Below are positions 49,154 to 61,372 of a DNA stretch of 64,000 nt, piece by piece. The position numbers were made by a program, and so were the translations under genes. The DNA is from Trifolium pratense (Eukaryota; Streptophyta; Magnoliopsida; Fabales; Fabaceae), in the NCBI RefSeq assembly GCF_020283565.1, contig NC_060060.1:19840001-19904000 (forward strand), written 5' to 3'. Each line of letters begins with the position of its first letter. The stretch's first letter is position 1. A model generated the notes under the pieces. The model was not told where the DNA came from. It did no database searches and saw only the letters and a program-made list of their open reading frames with translations.

Positions 49154-49717
49154 ACAATCTGAACTTTAATTAGACTCCACACCAATGATGCATGTGGAAT
49201 CTTCTGTATTTACTTTTCTTTAATGTTATTCATAGGGCAGTGATTGAGACTAAACTTTGCCCCCCTTATTCACATGTGTATCACATGGTTTACTTGCTCC
49301 CACAGAACTCATGGTATACCCAATCATCAACCAAATTCACCTCAAAACCAAACGAGATGATCACTTGATGAATTATGAAATACCATAGTTGAAATACTTG
49401 CTTGAGTTCATAGATGGATTTCTTAAATTTGCAAACCGTATATTTGAATCTTTTGAAACAAATTTTTGCGGCTGCACCATATACATTGTTTCATCAATGT
49501 ACCATTTAGAAACGTTGTCTTTACATCCATCATATGTAACTCAAGTTCTAAATGTGTCACCAATGTCATTATGGTCCTAAAAGAGTCTTTCGAAAAAACT
49601 GAAAAGAAAGACTCTTTATAATCAATGCCTTCTTTATGTGTAAATCCTTTTGTGACAAGACGAGCTTTTTACCTCTCCACATCGCCTATCGAATCCCTCT
49701 TGGTCTTAAATTTTTAT

Positions 49718-49990
49718 TTAAGACCAATGAGTTTCGTACCTTATGGCAATGAGAAAATCCCAAATGTCATTGTCATTTATGGAATTTATCACTTTATTTA
49801 GGGCATCGATCCACCTTTGAGAGTTAGAACTTTCCATTGCTTGATGAAATCTGATTAGATCATCATCCATCATTCCAATGTTAACCTTATGTCCCTGGAT
49901 AAATACAATAAAATCATCTGATATTGTATTTCTATTTTCTCTCGTGGGTCTCCTGAATGACATATGTTCTTGAGGTGTAAGAGTTTGTTC
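49718..49990 (-). pseudogene. Copia pre-RT region fragment
   Basis: RRPTRENRNTISDDFIVFIQ, then HKVNIGMMDDD and SSNSQRWIDALNKVINSIND NDIWDF (read without the gap). It matches the Copia linker ending in the conserved W-x-x-A(M/L) and N-x-x-W-x-L/F entry to the RT. Frameshifts follow. Confidence 0.75.
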
Positions 49991-52900
49991 ATCTGGAACA
50001 ATTTCTTGTATGGAGAGTTAAACACCTGTGGGAATATCAATATATTCCTCCATAACCATATCTCCCCCTGCAAACTCGACATCCTCAAAGAACTGACATT
50101 TCCTGATAGAAAAACGAAATTTAATTGTGGGATCATAAAACATGTACCTTCTTCTCATTTGTATTATAACTTTATAAGGTCTTGCTTTAACCGAACATTA
50201 AGGGCATATGCTGCAGTTTTAATTGAAAAATAAAAAATAAAAATTATTGGAAGTTGTTCACCTGAATTGTTAAATTTACCATAGTATTCACTACCACGGT
50301 TAAACTTAACTCTTTTAATTCTTTAGTCGAGTTGATTCCCAACATCAGCCTGGATAAAAATTGAACACGTCCAATGACTTTCTTGTTTCATGAATGAGAT
50401 AAATGAAGCCATATAGAAAATCGTCTTTGAACATTATGAATATTGTTTACCATTCCAAACAGCCGGAAAGAATGACACACAAATATCAATATTTATAAGT
50501 TCAAAGACATCCAAAGTCTCATTGGCCTCATATCTCCTTTATTGGTTTATTTTCCCTTTTCTATAAAACCTGAGTCTGAGATTTCATTTGACATAAGTCT
50601 CTTTATTCTCCATTTGGAGATGTCACCCAATATCTTGTGTCAAATGTACCTGAATTCTCATTGGTTAATTAAATGAAGCAATTGTGTTAAATTGAATAGA
50701 GATTATTGTAACCTGACAAAGAACCAAAACCAACTAATTTTAAATTTTGAAATAATTTAAGTTTTCATTCCCAAATAAACAAGAAAAACCAAATAAGTTC
50801 AAAATAAAAATAGAACTTAATTTTTGTTTGAAAGACATTGCAAAAATAGTTTCATCAAAATCCAAATAAAATTTAGTTTTTATCAATAATCTAAATTTTC
50901 CAATTGCCACAACTTGAACTGTTTTGTCGTCAACCACATATAGATGTATCTTTCACCATCACTTAGTTGCCGACAACTCATAAAACATTACATAAACACA
51001 CTGTTGTTAGTTGTGGCACCAGAATCTATCCAACATATGTGTGTCTACATACCAAAGTTAAATCAACCTGAAAACAAACCAAATGCATTCCCTTAACACG
51101 TCATGTTTGACGGTTAAAGTAATTCTTCTTTACCCTTTAGCTCCACAAAAGAAACAGCTATTGTTACCTGATTTAAATTATTTATGTTGTTGTTCCTTTT
51201 GAGGCATTGTATCCGCAGCTTATCCTTATACTTTATTGAATTAAGGTTTCCCAAAAGCATAGTATATCAAACTTTTCGTTATTGAAAAACCTCTTTTTAA
51301 ATTTCCTTAATGAAAACTGTTACCGTATTTAACTTTTCAGATAGTCTGCCCTAGAATGTTCCCATAGTGGCATTTCTTATGATCATCGAACATATGCAAT
51401 TTGACCTCTCCCACCTTCCAATTTCCCTATTTTGTTTAGAGGTACTCTCATCCGTACGAGGTGAGGGAGAATCAGTCCTTAACGCAACGTCGAGATCCAT
51501 ACTTCAAGAACTATCAAAAGATTTACTTTCTAAAACTTGAAGTTTGAGCCATTTAACTAAATTGACGTTGAAAGTAAACTTCAACATGTCATTCATAACT
51601 GAAGAGAGAACAAAAATCAAGCAAAACATGCTCAAGTAAACCCCAAAATAAAAGTAACTTTAAATTCAAATAAAGGTAAACCCCATTACAAGATATCGGG
51701 AATCCATTAACATTCTATCTTTGGACAAAATATTAATTTTTCAGTGATATCTTGGCGCAGTAATCAAACACTGATAATAAGAACATGTCAAATAACAAAT
51801 TTTCCTTTGGGCCAATTTATTATTCACACGTAAAACCGAATAATTATCACACGTTTATCACCACAGGTGCACTTATAATTCTGTAAAATAGTTACCTTCC
51901 TTTGGGCCGGTTAAATATTCACATAAGTTACAAGCACACAATCTTTTTATATTTCAAAATAAATTAATCTCCACAAAAGAGGTTACTTTGGCAACGTTAT
52001 GTTTCAATCAACTTATTTTAAAATACATATCCTTAAACTGTCCAATATTTGAATTTAAAATACTTACCAAAATCGTAACCAAGTTTGCATAAATTGCAAT
52101 TTTCTAGAACTGTAAATATAATCTTTATTGGAATTCCTCATGAATAGCACTGGGGTATGATTTTCTTGACCCGAGAATGAAATATCCAGGGACACAATTC
52201 ATTCATGAAGTAACAAATTCTTAAGCTATTTTCTAAATACTTGATACACATATATATGAGACAAAACATATATCACATGCAAACAATTAAGAACAAATGA
52301 TATGCACAAGTTTTATCTTATACAAAAGTAACATATCAAGTGATGCAGGTCTGTATAATTCCAATAAACCTTAAATTAGTCAAAACTGAAATTCATCGAA
52401 ACCAAACAAGTCCACAAATAAAATTGAGACTAAAAAATTAAGCCAAACCTTAAATCTTGAACCAAAAGAAACCGAACCATAACAAAGAAATCATCTCATC
52501 ATGAAACAATAAGCAGCTAGCAAAATTGGCACCGCAATAAGTATCAAATTAGCCATTAGAAAGGACCGAAGCATACAATGCAAATACCAAACCGAATCCA
52601 AACAGCACAAGAAAGCTATTTGACAACCAAAACAAATTAAAGCTACATCCTTTTAAATTGATTCAACACCAAGCGGGGCATATTTATTTACTTTAATAAA
52701 ACTTAATCACAATTTGAATGAGGAATTTATATTGCATAAAAAAACAATCAGGAACCGAAACCGAAAGGTAAAACTGTATTGCAAAGAGCAATCAACCGAA
52801 AAGCATAGTGCATATATACCAAATAATCATGAAACGAAAACCATACAAAATACCTTAATATAAAATACCTTAATTTCAAGAAGAAAAAAAAAGAATGCCA

Positions 52901-53127
52901 TAATTTTACCAATGAACTTGAATAATATAAGTAAACCCTTATTCTGAATAAACCAATATGCAAGCATATCAGCGCAATTCACAAACCAAGATCCATTATA
53001 GGATGTATAATTAAAAGTAGTAACCGTACATCTTAAAGCAGTAATCGAAAACTTAAGCAATTTGTTGAAAAACAAATTAAAGCCGATAACATTAAAAATC
53101 TTATTTTCTTAATGATCAAACATGACT

Positions 53128-53140
53128 GGCTCTGATACCA
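53128..53140 (-). promoter_or_regulatory. Primer binding site of the Copia element
   Basis: TGGTATCAGAGCC, complementary to the 3' end of initiator tRNA-Met, two bases inside the right-hand (5') LTR. Fixes the element's orientation as minus. Confidence 0.92.
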
Positions 53141-53142
53141 CT

Positions 53143-53623
53143 TGTTAGAATCCAAATTGATTCATAAACCCTAGAGTCGATCATGTTAATCATTAAGAAA
53201 TAAAACATAATCATAAGCGGAAGCGTACCTGAGTTTGAGTTCTCCATATGTGATGATCAAAGGTCACGGGTATGTGTGATCTTCCAACTGTAGAATTCCT
53301 TATTGGCTCCTGAAACCTCTTCTGATGGGGATGAAGAGAGAACTTTTTGACTGAGCGCCGTTTTCACGTTATGTCTACAGTTGGGGACCATAACCCTTAT
53401 AAATAACCTTAGGGTTATTTCTTAGTTTTCAATATTCTAATTTGGCCCCTCATCAAATTAGATATTGACTTATGGTATCTACACAATAAATTACCTTTCA
53501 TGATATTTATGCTTTTAGCCATAGACTTATTATTAATTATTAATTAGACCACTGATGCTTTGGCTAATTACATAATGGCCCTAACACATGTAATATTACT
53601 ATTGTGACCCAAAAATCCTAACA
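53143..53623 (-). repeat. 5' LTR of the Copia element
   Basis: 481 bp. Reading it against 47767-48247, I find no difference, which implies a recent insertion. Would contain the element's promoter. Confidence 0.92.
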
Positions 53624-53628
53624 TGATT

Positions 53629-54165
53629 AACTTAAGTTGCTGAAAACTATATAGTGAACTGTTCATAAATTAATGGTTCGGGTTCATAAATTTATGATAA
53701 GGTTCGGTTATTTACGGTTCGGTTCAATTTGTGGTTCAAAACGGTCCTACTTCCTACTATCAATCCTCACAATGTGTAAGACTCGATCAGGGCATTTGTT
53801 GGATTTTATGGAGCACGAGAAGGATGAAAAAAGCGAAAAGAATCTCTCTAAGTTGAATTATACCAAGGAAAGGGGACCACGTTCTATAGCCATTCACGTG
53901 GCCAACAAAAGCCCAATAGAGTTGATTATTAATTACAGATACAAACTAGCGCCAAGCACACTCTCCGCTCCCAAGGGCATAAAAAAACAGTAAAGTACCA
54001 CAAGAATACAAGGAACCCCACGTCAAAAAAAATAATACAAGGAACCCATAAAGAATGAACTTTTTTATATTGCGATTCAGATTTTGAATTCTCTACATTT
54101 CATCAAAATTAACTAAGAAATTGAAAATATTACTCATGTAAATGTATTTATGTGTATTGTAAACT
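53629..54165. other. Intergenic region right of the Copia element
   Basis: An open frame of 106 codons (53673-53993) resembles nothing I know and includes GGTTCGG repeats. No gene claimed. Confidence 0.4.
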
Positions 54166-54768
54166 ATGAAGCACGGACTCCGACACGGACACCGCGACAC
54201 GACACGGACACGGACACGGACACCACGACACCGCTAATGTAAAAAATATAGGACACCGACACCGCTACATATTTATAAAACATATAAATTGAGAATCAAA
54301 ATATATACATGTAAATCTAATTTGAGCAAGTTATTTTTTTAAAAAAGTTTTAAAACAAGATATGATAATTTTACCTTTATTTATCCATCTACGATCGAAA
54401 AAACTAAAAATATCGTAATCAAAATGTAATATCTTCAATCCCTAATTGATCAATATTGTTGTTTCTACACATCTTTAACTCTGGTAGATATGTCTAATAT
54501 GTGCATAATAAGGAGAGTATAAGCAAAGAAAAATAATTTTTTTTGGGACACTTGTCCGACACGTGTCATACGAGTGTCTTACAAGTGTCGGACACCGATC
54601 AAAGGAGTGTCAAACTAAAGGAAAAATTGAATTTTTCCGACACCGATATGAGCTATCCGACACGTGTCGGACGAGTGTCATAAGAGTGTCAGACACCGAC
54701 ACGTGTCGGACACCGCGACACACCTAATCATAGAGGTGTCGGTGCTTCCTAGATTGTAAAGACAAAAA
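54166..54768. repeat. GTGTCGGACAC-rich element with inverted ends
   Basis: Left end ATGAAGCACGGACTCCGACA and right end (inward) AGGAAGCACCGACACC form weak inverted ends. Between them are many GACAC/GTGTC units, including palindromic ACACGTGT cores (CCGACACGTGTCGGAC). A similar dispersed sequence is common in plant genomes; superfamily not assigned. Confidence 0.5.
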
Positions 54769-56092
54769 TACCCTAAAATTTTGGCTAAATATAAAAAATT
54801 CCATATGACTTTTAACAAGTCTTTTATTTAGTAGTTAATATTGATGAAGCTACAGTGAAAGTTGCGAAGTTACGAAATTAGAAATGGAAAACAAATTCGA
54901 TAAATGACCAGAGAATCCTCAAATCCTTCGGATCTACTACTGTCATTTTTACACAGTTTTCCACTATTTTAAAGGAAAAAAAAAAAAGATTACTGCGTAA
55001 AGGTAAAACAATATCATTACTACTACTGCCCCAAGAAAGTTACTGCACTTAATCCTAAATCCTATTCCTTTTGTGGATAATAACTCCAAACAAACACCCT
55101 ACCGGTTTGCCAAAAGACAACGCTCCCATCAGGTAATAATAAATACTAAGACCGGTGGAAAATAATTGAAGCCAACAAATAAAAGAACCGAGTCTGTACC
55201 CTACCCACTATCCCAAAGCAAGCCCGCACGCCTCTCCACTCTCCACTCCACCTAGATATATGAGATAACCACAAATTCCCAGCCATCAAAGACTAGGAGA
55301 GGCACCAGCTGCGAGCGAGTAAAGTAAAGTAAACCAAACCAACAGGGGAAAAGAAAAGAAAGCAAAAACCAGAAGCCACAACATGAGGCTTAGGTAAGGC
55401 TAGATAAAATTGATGTCAACACCCGGAAATGAAATCCTATTTATAATTCTACTCCTATGAATCTTTCTGCAGATCAACACAGAAACTATGTGGAGATTTC
55501 ATAGTCCAAAGATCCGCCTTCAAAGAAAGTCAAAGACTGGGGGAAGAGGTTCATTATCAACCAAAGAGGTTACCCGTCCACCCAGGTAAATACACGACTA
55601 GTAAAACTTTCTTTTACGACAATTGTATTGCTTGCTAATATTTAATTGTATATTTGCTTACTTGCTTTGCTTCTTCTTGCTTGCTTGCTTGCTTTACAAA
55701 TTATTAAACCTCCTCTATTTATAGCTTTCAAGGGAGAGTTCTAGATACATAAAAAACAATTCTACACACTTCTAATAGAGAGAGTTCTGTACACTTTTCT
55801 CAACTACATGCATTTAATAATATGTCTTCGGACTAATCTTTATTTCTAGAATCTTCTATCGATTTACTACCTTATTATTAAAGTGGATCTAATATTTACT
55901 TGATAAGTTCATTGGATCAAATCAAGTTTGTTATCCAACACTTAGACCATATGAAGATATATAGATGCATCTATTGGAGGTCTAAGATTCCAAAGACTAA
56001 CAAAAAAATCAACAAGTAAAAGTTAGTAAATCTTATATGGACCGACTAACTTAAATCCACTAATTTTTTTAACGCTGATATACTCCCTCTAG
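54769..56092. other. Intergenic region
   Basis: No confident gene. A short open stretch starting ATGTGGAGATTTCATAG (about 55489) runs to a consensus-like donor (CCCAGGTAAAT, about 55587) and encodes a basic peptide MWRFHSPKIRLQRK. It could be a 5' exon of an unknown transcript but has no partner exon. Confidence 0.3.
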
Positions 56093-56229
56093 TCTTAATT
56101 ATAAGAGAACTTTTACTTTTTAGGTTCATTGAAATGCTAATGTATCTAAATTATAGTATAGTCCAAATACATTAGTTTTTTAATGAACCTAAAAAATAAG
56201 AACTCTCTTATAATTAGGACCGGAGGAAG
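56093..56229. mobile_element. Stowaway-like MITE, 137 bp
   Basis: TA flanks at 56091-56092 and 56230-56231. Inverted ends are CTCCCTCTAGTCTTAATTAT at the left and CTTCCTCCGGTCCTAATTAT inward from the right. Shares inner AATGAACCTAAAAAATAA with 20716-20860. Confidence 0.85.
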
Positions 56230-56254
56230 TATATATATCACTCTGGTGGTTAAC

Positions 56255-57800
56255 TTGTGGGGTGGTTAACTTGTGGCTTGGAGGAAGATGTCCAATGGAT
56301 TTGTCAGAGATTGTAGCTTCTGCATTCTTGACACCATTATTAAAGCCTGGTGGTGGGATTCGCCCTATTGTCGTAGGTATTATTTCGAGGCATCTAGTAT
56401 CCAAGGTTGCTATGAAAAGGGTATCAAGTGGTGCAGAAGCTATTTTGCACGGTGGCAACAGGGTGTTAAGCCAGTTATATGAAGACGATTCTTTGGATAT
56501 GCTCACGGTAGACTTCTCAAATGCCTTCAACATGGTAGATAGGTCGACACTATTACATGAGGTGAGAATAAGAATGTCCTTCTATTTCTCTGTGCGTTGA
56601 GTTTCTTTATAGTAAGGCAACGAGATTGCATCTTGAGGATGATCATATTATGACTGCCACTTGAGTACAACAAGACGACCCGTTGGGACCACTCCTTTTT
56701 GCTTTTATGTTACACCCTCTCATTCATAAGATCAGAGATAATTTCAAACTTCTTCTTCATACTTGGTATCTTGATGGTGGGACCATCATAGGGGATTCAG
56801 AGGAAATGGCTAAATCACTTAATATCATTCAAGAGATAGGTCCAAGATTAGGCCTTGATTTAAATATTCGTAAGACTGAGGTCTTTTGCCTTCATGCGAT
56901 GGAAATAAACTTTGAGATGGGTTGTTCCCTTTAGACATTGGAAGACTGATGTTTGGTGTGAAATTGCTTGGAGGGACTGTTACTCGAGATAAAGGTTTTT
57001 TTGAGGGGGTGGCCATGAAAAGAGTTGTCAAGGCGGTTGAGCTAATGCATATGCTTTTGTGGCTTCCAGAGCCCAATCTTGGGGGTATCAAGATCATATA
57101 TTGAGAGACAGTGAAGTATGTGAGATGAACTCTGATTTTGACAATCCTTTAGATGATCTTCGTGAAACAATTTCGACTTTTGACTTTAACAGTTTTGCTA
57201 GCAAGGTCGCCGTCCTCCCTAAAGCTCAACATATTTTTGCGAGTACCAAGTGCTATTTTTGGTAAAAAAAAAAATCAGAACATGGAAGTTGATTTTGCTA
57301 TGACCGCAAGGTAAAAAGCCGTTTCTTTGAAAGCAGCACATGCTTAGGATTTTCTCATAGCTATCTCCATCGACGTGTTAGGCCAACACATATCCCCAGT
57401 AGAGTATCGAACTATTCTTAGGTACCACCTCATGATCTCGTTATTCCCTGTTGATGCAGTTTGTTCATTTTGTCGTAACTCGTAAGGCGTGCTTAGATGC
57501 TTTTGGGGAGCACACAACTCATTGTAAGGAGCTCCAAGGATTCAAATACAGGCATGACCTAGTTAGGGATGTTCTTTTTGGTATTTTTAGGCGTGCGGGA
57601 AATCCACACTTCGGCTGGCAAATGTCGTGGTGCGTGGATGTGTAGGAAGTAAACATGCTTGTGTGTATTTGACTAGAGTTTATCCGCTTGTGAGACAGAG
57701 ACTAGTGATTTTATTGTTGGTCAGACAGCCCCTGAAAGCCGCTTCATGCAAAGTAATTGATCTGCTGTCGCACATGGGTCAAAAACGAGTTTTAAAAATT
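56255..57800 (+). pseudogene. Plant reverse-transcriptase pseudogene (non-Copia, non-LINE-L1 type)
   Basis: Pieced over frames. FLTPLLKPGGGIRPIVVG opens the RT fingers; then SGAEAILHGGNRVLSQLYED, LTVDFSNAFNMVDRS (motif A), VQQDDPLGPLLFAFMLHPL (motif B, with Gly now Asp) and LLLHTWYLDGGTIIGDSEEM. The normal YLDD is YLDG here, removing a catalytic Asp. LGLDLNIRKTEVF, FGVKLLGGTV, MASRAQSWGYQDHILRDSE and ARKACLDAFGEHTTHCKEL... follow, the last a Cys/His-containing tail, then VGQTAPESRF. In-frame stops (e.g. before VQQDD) and shifts show it is dead. I recall this RT type as single-ORF plant 'reverse transcriptase domain' proteins; exact clade unknown. Confidence 0.75.
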
Positions 57801-59261
57801 TAGTTTTGGAAGCGACACTCGAGTACCGTATCATAAGGACTCTCAATCAATTAACTAATATTAGAATTGATAAAAAAAAACTGTAAAAAGGGGGTTTTGA
57901 TTTCGGTTTCAGAAAGTAAAAGGAATAGAAAACAGTTTGATCGAGAAACACTTGTGATGAACGGATTAATCTACTGTTCGGCGAATTCAGACTTATCATC
58001 GATTATTACAAAATCAGTTCCCTAAGTGGATTAAATTCTTATTCGATTACAGAAACAATTGAACAAGGGTCTGTTAGCGCAACACACAATCTAGGCAAGC
58101 AAGCTTTGTGCTCATAGGCGTGCGACGAGCTTATGAGCAAGAACACAGAAAATAGGGCAAGATAAGCAAAACTAGAAAAATGATGAATGATGAAAGAATG
58201 AAGATGATTGAAAGCAAAGTAAAAAAAAAAAAAAAAAAAAATTATTCATCCGCTAATGGGCCAATATAGAATAGTACAATTGGTCTTTATTTATACTAGC
58301 TACACTAACTAACTTCACAATTGGTTGTAACTAACTAACAAGTTGTTGTAACCAACTTATTAACAAACTAAAACTAACTTCCAAACTAACAAAGTATCAA
58401 AACTGTGAACATCTAAACAGTTGGTAGCACATTTTGAATTACACTTCAACAAGGTCATCGATGGTATATGAATTTTGTTCCTATCATCGAATTAAGCAAA
58501 CGGTTAAGAATAGCGCAAATTAACAAAGAAGCTAAGTTAAAGGCATATATAATCAGGAACATGAAATTTAATCAAACCTGTCCTATGCATCAATCAAATT
58601 TAATTAAACCTGTGCAATGAAATTTGAATTAAGCAAATAAGAAAACACATGATTGAAAAGAATTGAACATAAACTGATTAATATATATAATTAACCTCTG
58701 AGTCTTGGCAAATTCCCTTTACAGCCGATTAGCCTTGGAGGTTTAGTTCTCCATGACAAAGAAAACAGTAGTCTTTTCTTTTGTTTAGGATTAGGATTTC
58801 GTGAATAGTCAATGAGTGAAACCCTTAAGTATTCAGAGAAAATTGGCCTTAAAAAGCAACTGCCGAAAAACATAAGTTTGACCCGAAATTATATTATTTT
58901 CATAAAGTCTGGGACAGAAACGTAAATGTTTGACTCCTTTTCACTCCGAATTAGTTTTTAACATCAACATTAAAGTTGTAGATTTTTATCGTAGCTTTCC
59001 AACGCACATTCACACACCTAAGTCGAATACTCGTGGCTGAAGTTATGATCTGTGAAATGAAAATGTGTCAAATTACTATTTATTCAGAAAATAAGTAACA
59101 AAAATAAAATAAAAGCAAAATTAAACTGAACTTAGGAAATACACTAAAAACAATAAAAAAATAATAGGAGAAATCATAAAATTGCCGTAGCTAAAGATAA
59201 AAATGTGATTTGATTTTATACACTTTATTCTTTTGAAACAATTCTAGCATTCGGGTGTATT
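57801..59261. other. Intergenic region, possible retroelement remains
   Basis: No coding sequence. An A20 run lies near 58219-58239, and a TAACTAACAAGTTGTTGTAACC-type patch (58290-58380, split by design of the repeat) is reminiscent of LTR sequence. Nothing firm. Confidence 0.35.
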
Positions 59262-59668
59262 ATTTTTTATAGGTCAACATCAAATGATACAAAGGTGTCA
59301 AATTTTTTATATGACGTCTCCAATAATTATTTATTGAATAATCGTAATACAAAATTGACCGTTGGATTGAAAGATACTATAACATAGATCATATATATAA
59401 AATATAACATTAATCGAAAATCATTTGATACGTTAATGAGATACATCAAAATTAACGTTACGAAAATTCAAAAAATGAGTTAATTTTGATGCATCTGATT
59501 GACATATCAAATGATTTTTGATTAATGTCATATTTTATAGATATAATCTATGTTATAATATAGTTCAATCTAATGGTCAATTTTGTAAGACGATTAGCCG
59601 ATAAAACATTATCAGAGGTGTCATATTTTTAAGTTTGACACTTTGGTATCATTTGATCCTGACCCATC
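59262..59668. mobile_element. Foldback MITE related to the 44304/45856 elements
   Basis: About 407 bp. Inverted ends are GGTCAACATCAAATGATACA and GGTCAGGATCAAATGATACC (inward). The interior is a long inverted repeat centred near 59465 (AATCATTTGATACGTTAATG and its partner). The core ATCATTTGATAYGTTAWTGA and CATCAARATTAACGTTA resembles the cores at 44450-44530. No clear TSD. Confidence 0.65.
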
Positions 59669-60274
59669 TTATCTTATATATATAATTCTAGCACCCCTTG
59701 TTCATTATATTTCTAGATTCATCCCAACTCAATTGTAATCTCCAATAAACAGTGTGCGTTTGATCCCCTAAAAAATAGGGGATTGAACATGACAACTTTT
59801 ATTTTCGAATATAAAAATATTATCGTTCTATATCTTTTCGGTACAGTTTTGTCTTATCATGTATTATCTTATTCTATTTTGTACCGATCTATCCAATTCT
59901 TGCTATTTTACGAATCAAACGCAGTCATGATGTTTTACTTTTAAGTGTTTGGACGTGTAGTGGGCGTAGGGTTAATTTCCAAAGAGTAAATTATTTGAGC
60001 TTTTGTTATAAGACCTCAAGTGCTTTAGATAGTGCTCTGAACTCGAAGAACGGAAATGTTCCTCTGGTTGATTTGGAGTTTTGATGCATCAATAGATTGG
60101 ATGTGTGTATCTTGAGCATAGGAACGGATCGAGACATTTAATAATGGTGTTGTCAAACATTAAAGAAATTATAAATTAAATTATATTGAAAATATGGAAT
60201 GATATTGTTTAATGCAATACATTTACAATGAAAATCGTCTATAATCCATTTCTTAAAAATGAGCTAAAATAATA
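59669..60274. other. Intergenic region
   Basis: No gene or element recognised. Confidence 0.45.
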
Positions 60275-60605
60275 CTTCATCCGTTCATTTTTATTTGTCG
60301 TTTTAGAACAAAAGTTTTGTTTCAAATTATTTGTTGTTTTGATAATTTAAGGTTATATTTTGTCTATTATAGCATCCTTTCCATAAAACTAATTAATGCT
60401 ATATATTTGGAAAACTAAAGATTTTTTTTGGTACATAACTTTTTTTTTACGTAATATATTAAATTTATCGGAAAGAGAAAGTTTGTGCAAAAAAAAAAAC
60501 TTATTGGTGGATTAAAATTAGGGTATAATAGAAAAATACGGTGAGGAGAACACTTTCTTAATTTAGTCTTTTTTTAAAACGACAAATAAAAATGAACGGA
60601 GCGAG
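60275..60605. mobile_element. MITE with 30-bp inverted ends and TA duplication
   Basis: 331 bp, TA flanks at 60273-60274 and 60606-60607. Ends are CTTCATCCGTTCATTTTTAT and CTCGCTCCGTTCATTTTTAT (inward), both followed by TTGTCGTTTTA. A diverged partial copy of the inner and right parts occurs at about 61865-62045. Confidence 0.8.
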
Positions 60606-60959
60606 TATCATTGTTAATTGTTCCTAGAACATCATTGCTTAATTAAGCATAACGGTGCTCAATAAAAATATATAAATCTTTAATTTTGGTAGTTCTCAAT
60701 AACGGTGAATTCTATGGTGAAAGTTCAATTAAATCCCTCATCAGTGTACCACTTATTTTAACCATACGTTAGATCAAACAAGCACATGTGATTTTATTAA
60801 TAGTTACCACACTTGATTCACAAATTATTATAATTTTTTTTTTACTTCACAAGTTTTTTTTTTGTTTTTTGAATCATACTTTTATAACAAGGGTGTTTAA
60901 ACTCTTTGTAACTTCTACAACAAAAAAAAAAACTCCGTAACCTTTTTTGTCATCGATTT

Positions 60960-61372
60960 TGGGTGTGTTTGGTAAGTTCAATAAGCTAGTTTATAGTTTA
61001 TTGGACTAGCTTATAAGCTTGTTTGAAAAAAATAAAAGTGTTTGGTAAAAAAAATTTCTCACGAGCTTATAGTTTTTTTTGAGATGATATTTCAAGTAGC
61101 GTTTGAGCTTACAACTTATAGCTTTTTACAGTTTTTTTTCTATTTTTAACCTTTAATTTATTTTTATTATTTTTTATAAAATAAAAAACTACCCACTAAA
61201 ACAAAAACTACCCACTACATATAAATGTCCTTTTATGTCTTTTTATATTTATCAATTATTTAAAAAACTAATTATACCAAATACTTTAATTTCAATTAGC
61301 TAGCTTTTCAGCTATAAGCTAGTTTTTCAGCTATCAGCTAGCTTATAGCTTAATTTTCCCAAACTGAGTCTT
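60960..61372. mobile_element. hAT-like MITE with AAGCTAG/CTAGCTT-rich ends
   Basis: Starts GGGTGTGTTTGGTAAG and ends CCCAAACTGAGTC. Subterminal regions are packed with AGCTAGTTTATAG and CAGCTATAAGCTAG motifs in opposite orientations. This layout is typical of legume hAT MITEs; the TSD is not clear. Confidence 0.5.

Larger units (their letters stand above)
47767..53623 (-). mobile_element. Copia-type LTR retrotransposon, intact ends, decayed interior
   Basis: 5,857 bp on the minus strand between perfect 5-bp duplications TGATT (47762-47766, 53624-53628). LTRs are 47767-48247 and 53143-53623, each 481 bp and the same by eye. The primer site TGGTATCAGAGCC (initiator tRNA-Met type) is next to the right LTR and a purine tract CAGTGGGAGAT is next to the left. 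Interior traces appear in order: gag zinc-knuckle remnant CFFCGAKG (about 51130-51160), RPTRENRNTISDD...SSNSQRWIDALNKV before the RT (49718-49963), and GMFEKYLSNLILDHLKAAK after it (48947-49153). No long ORF remains, so it cannot encode its own enzymes. About 1 kb between the primer site and the gag traces is non-coding. Confidence 0.93.

Noticed and set aside
53673..53993. 106-codon plus-strand ORF
   Set aside because: No recognisable domain, irregular composition, and it starts in repeat-like GGTTCGG sequence next to the Copia element.
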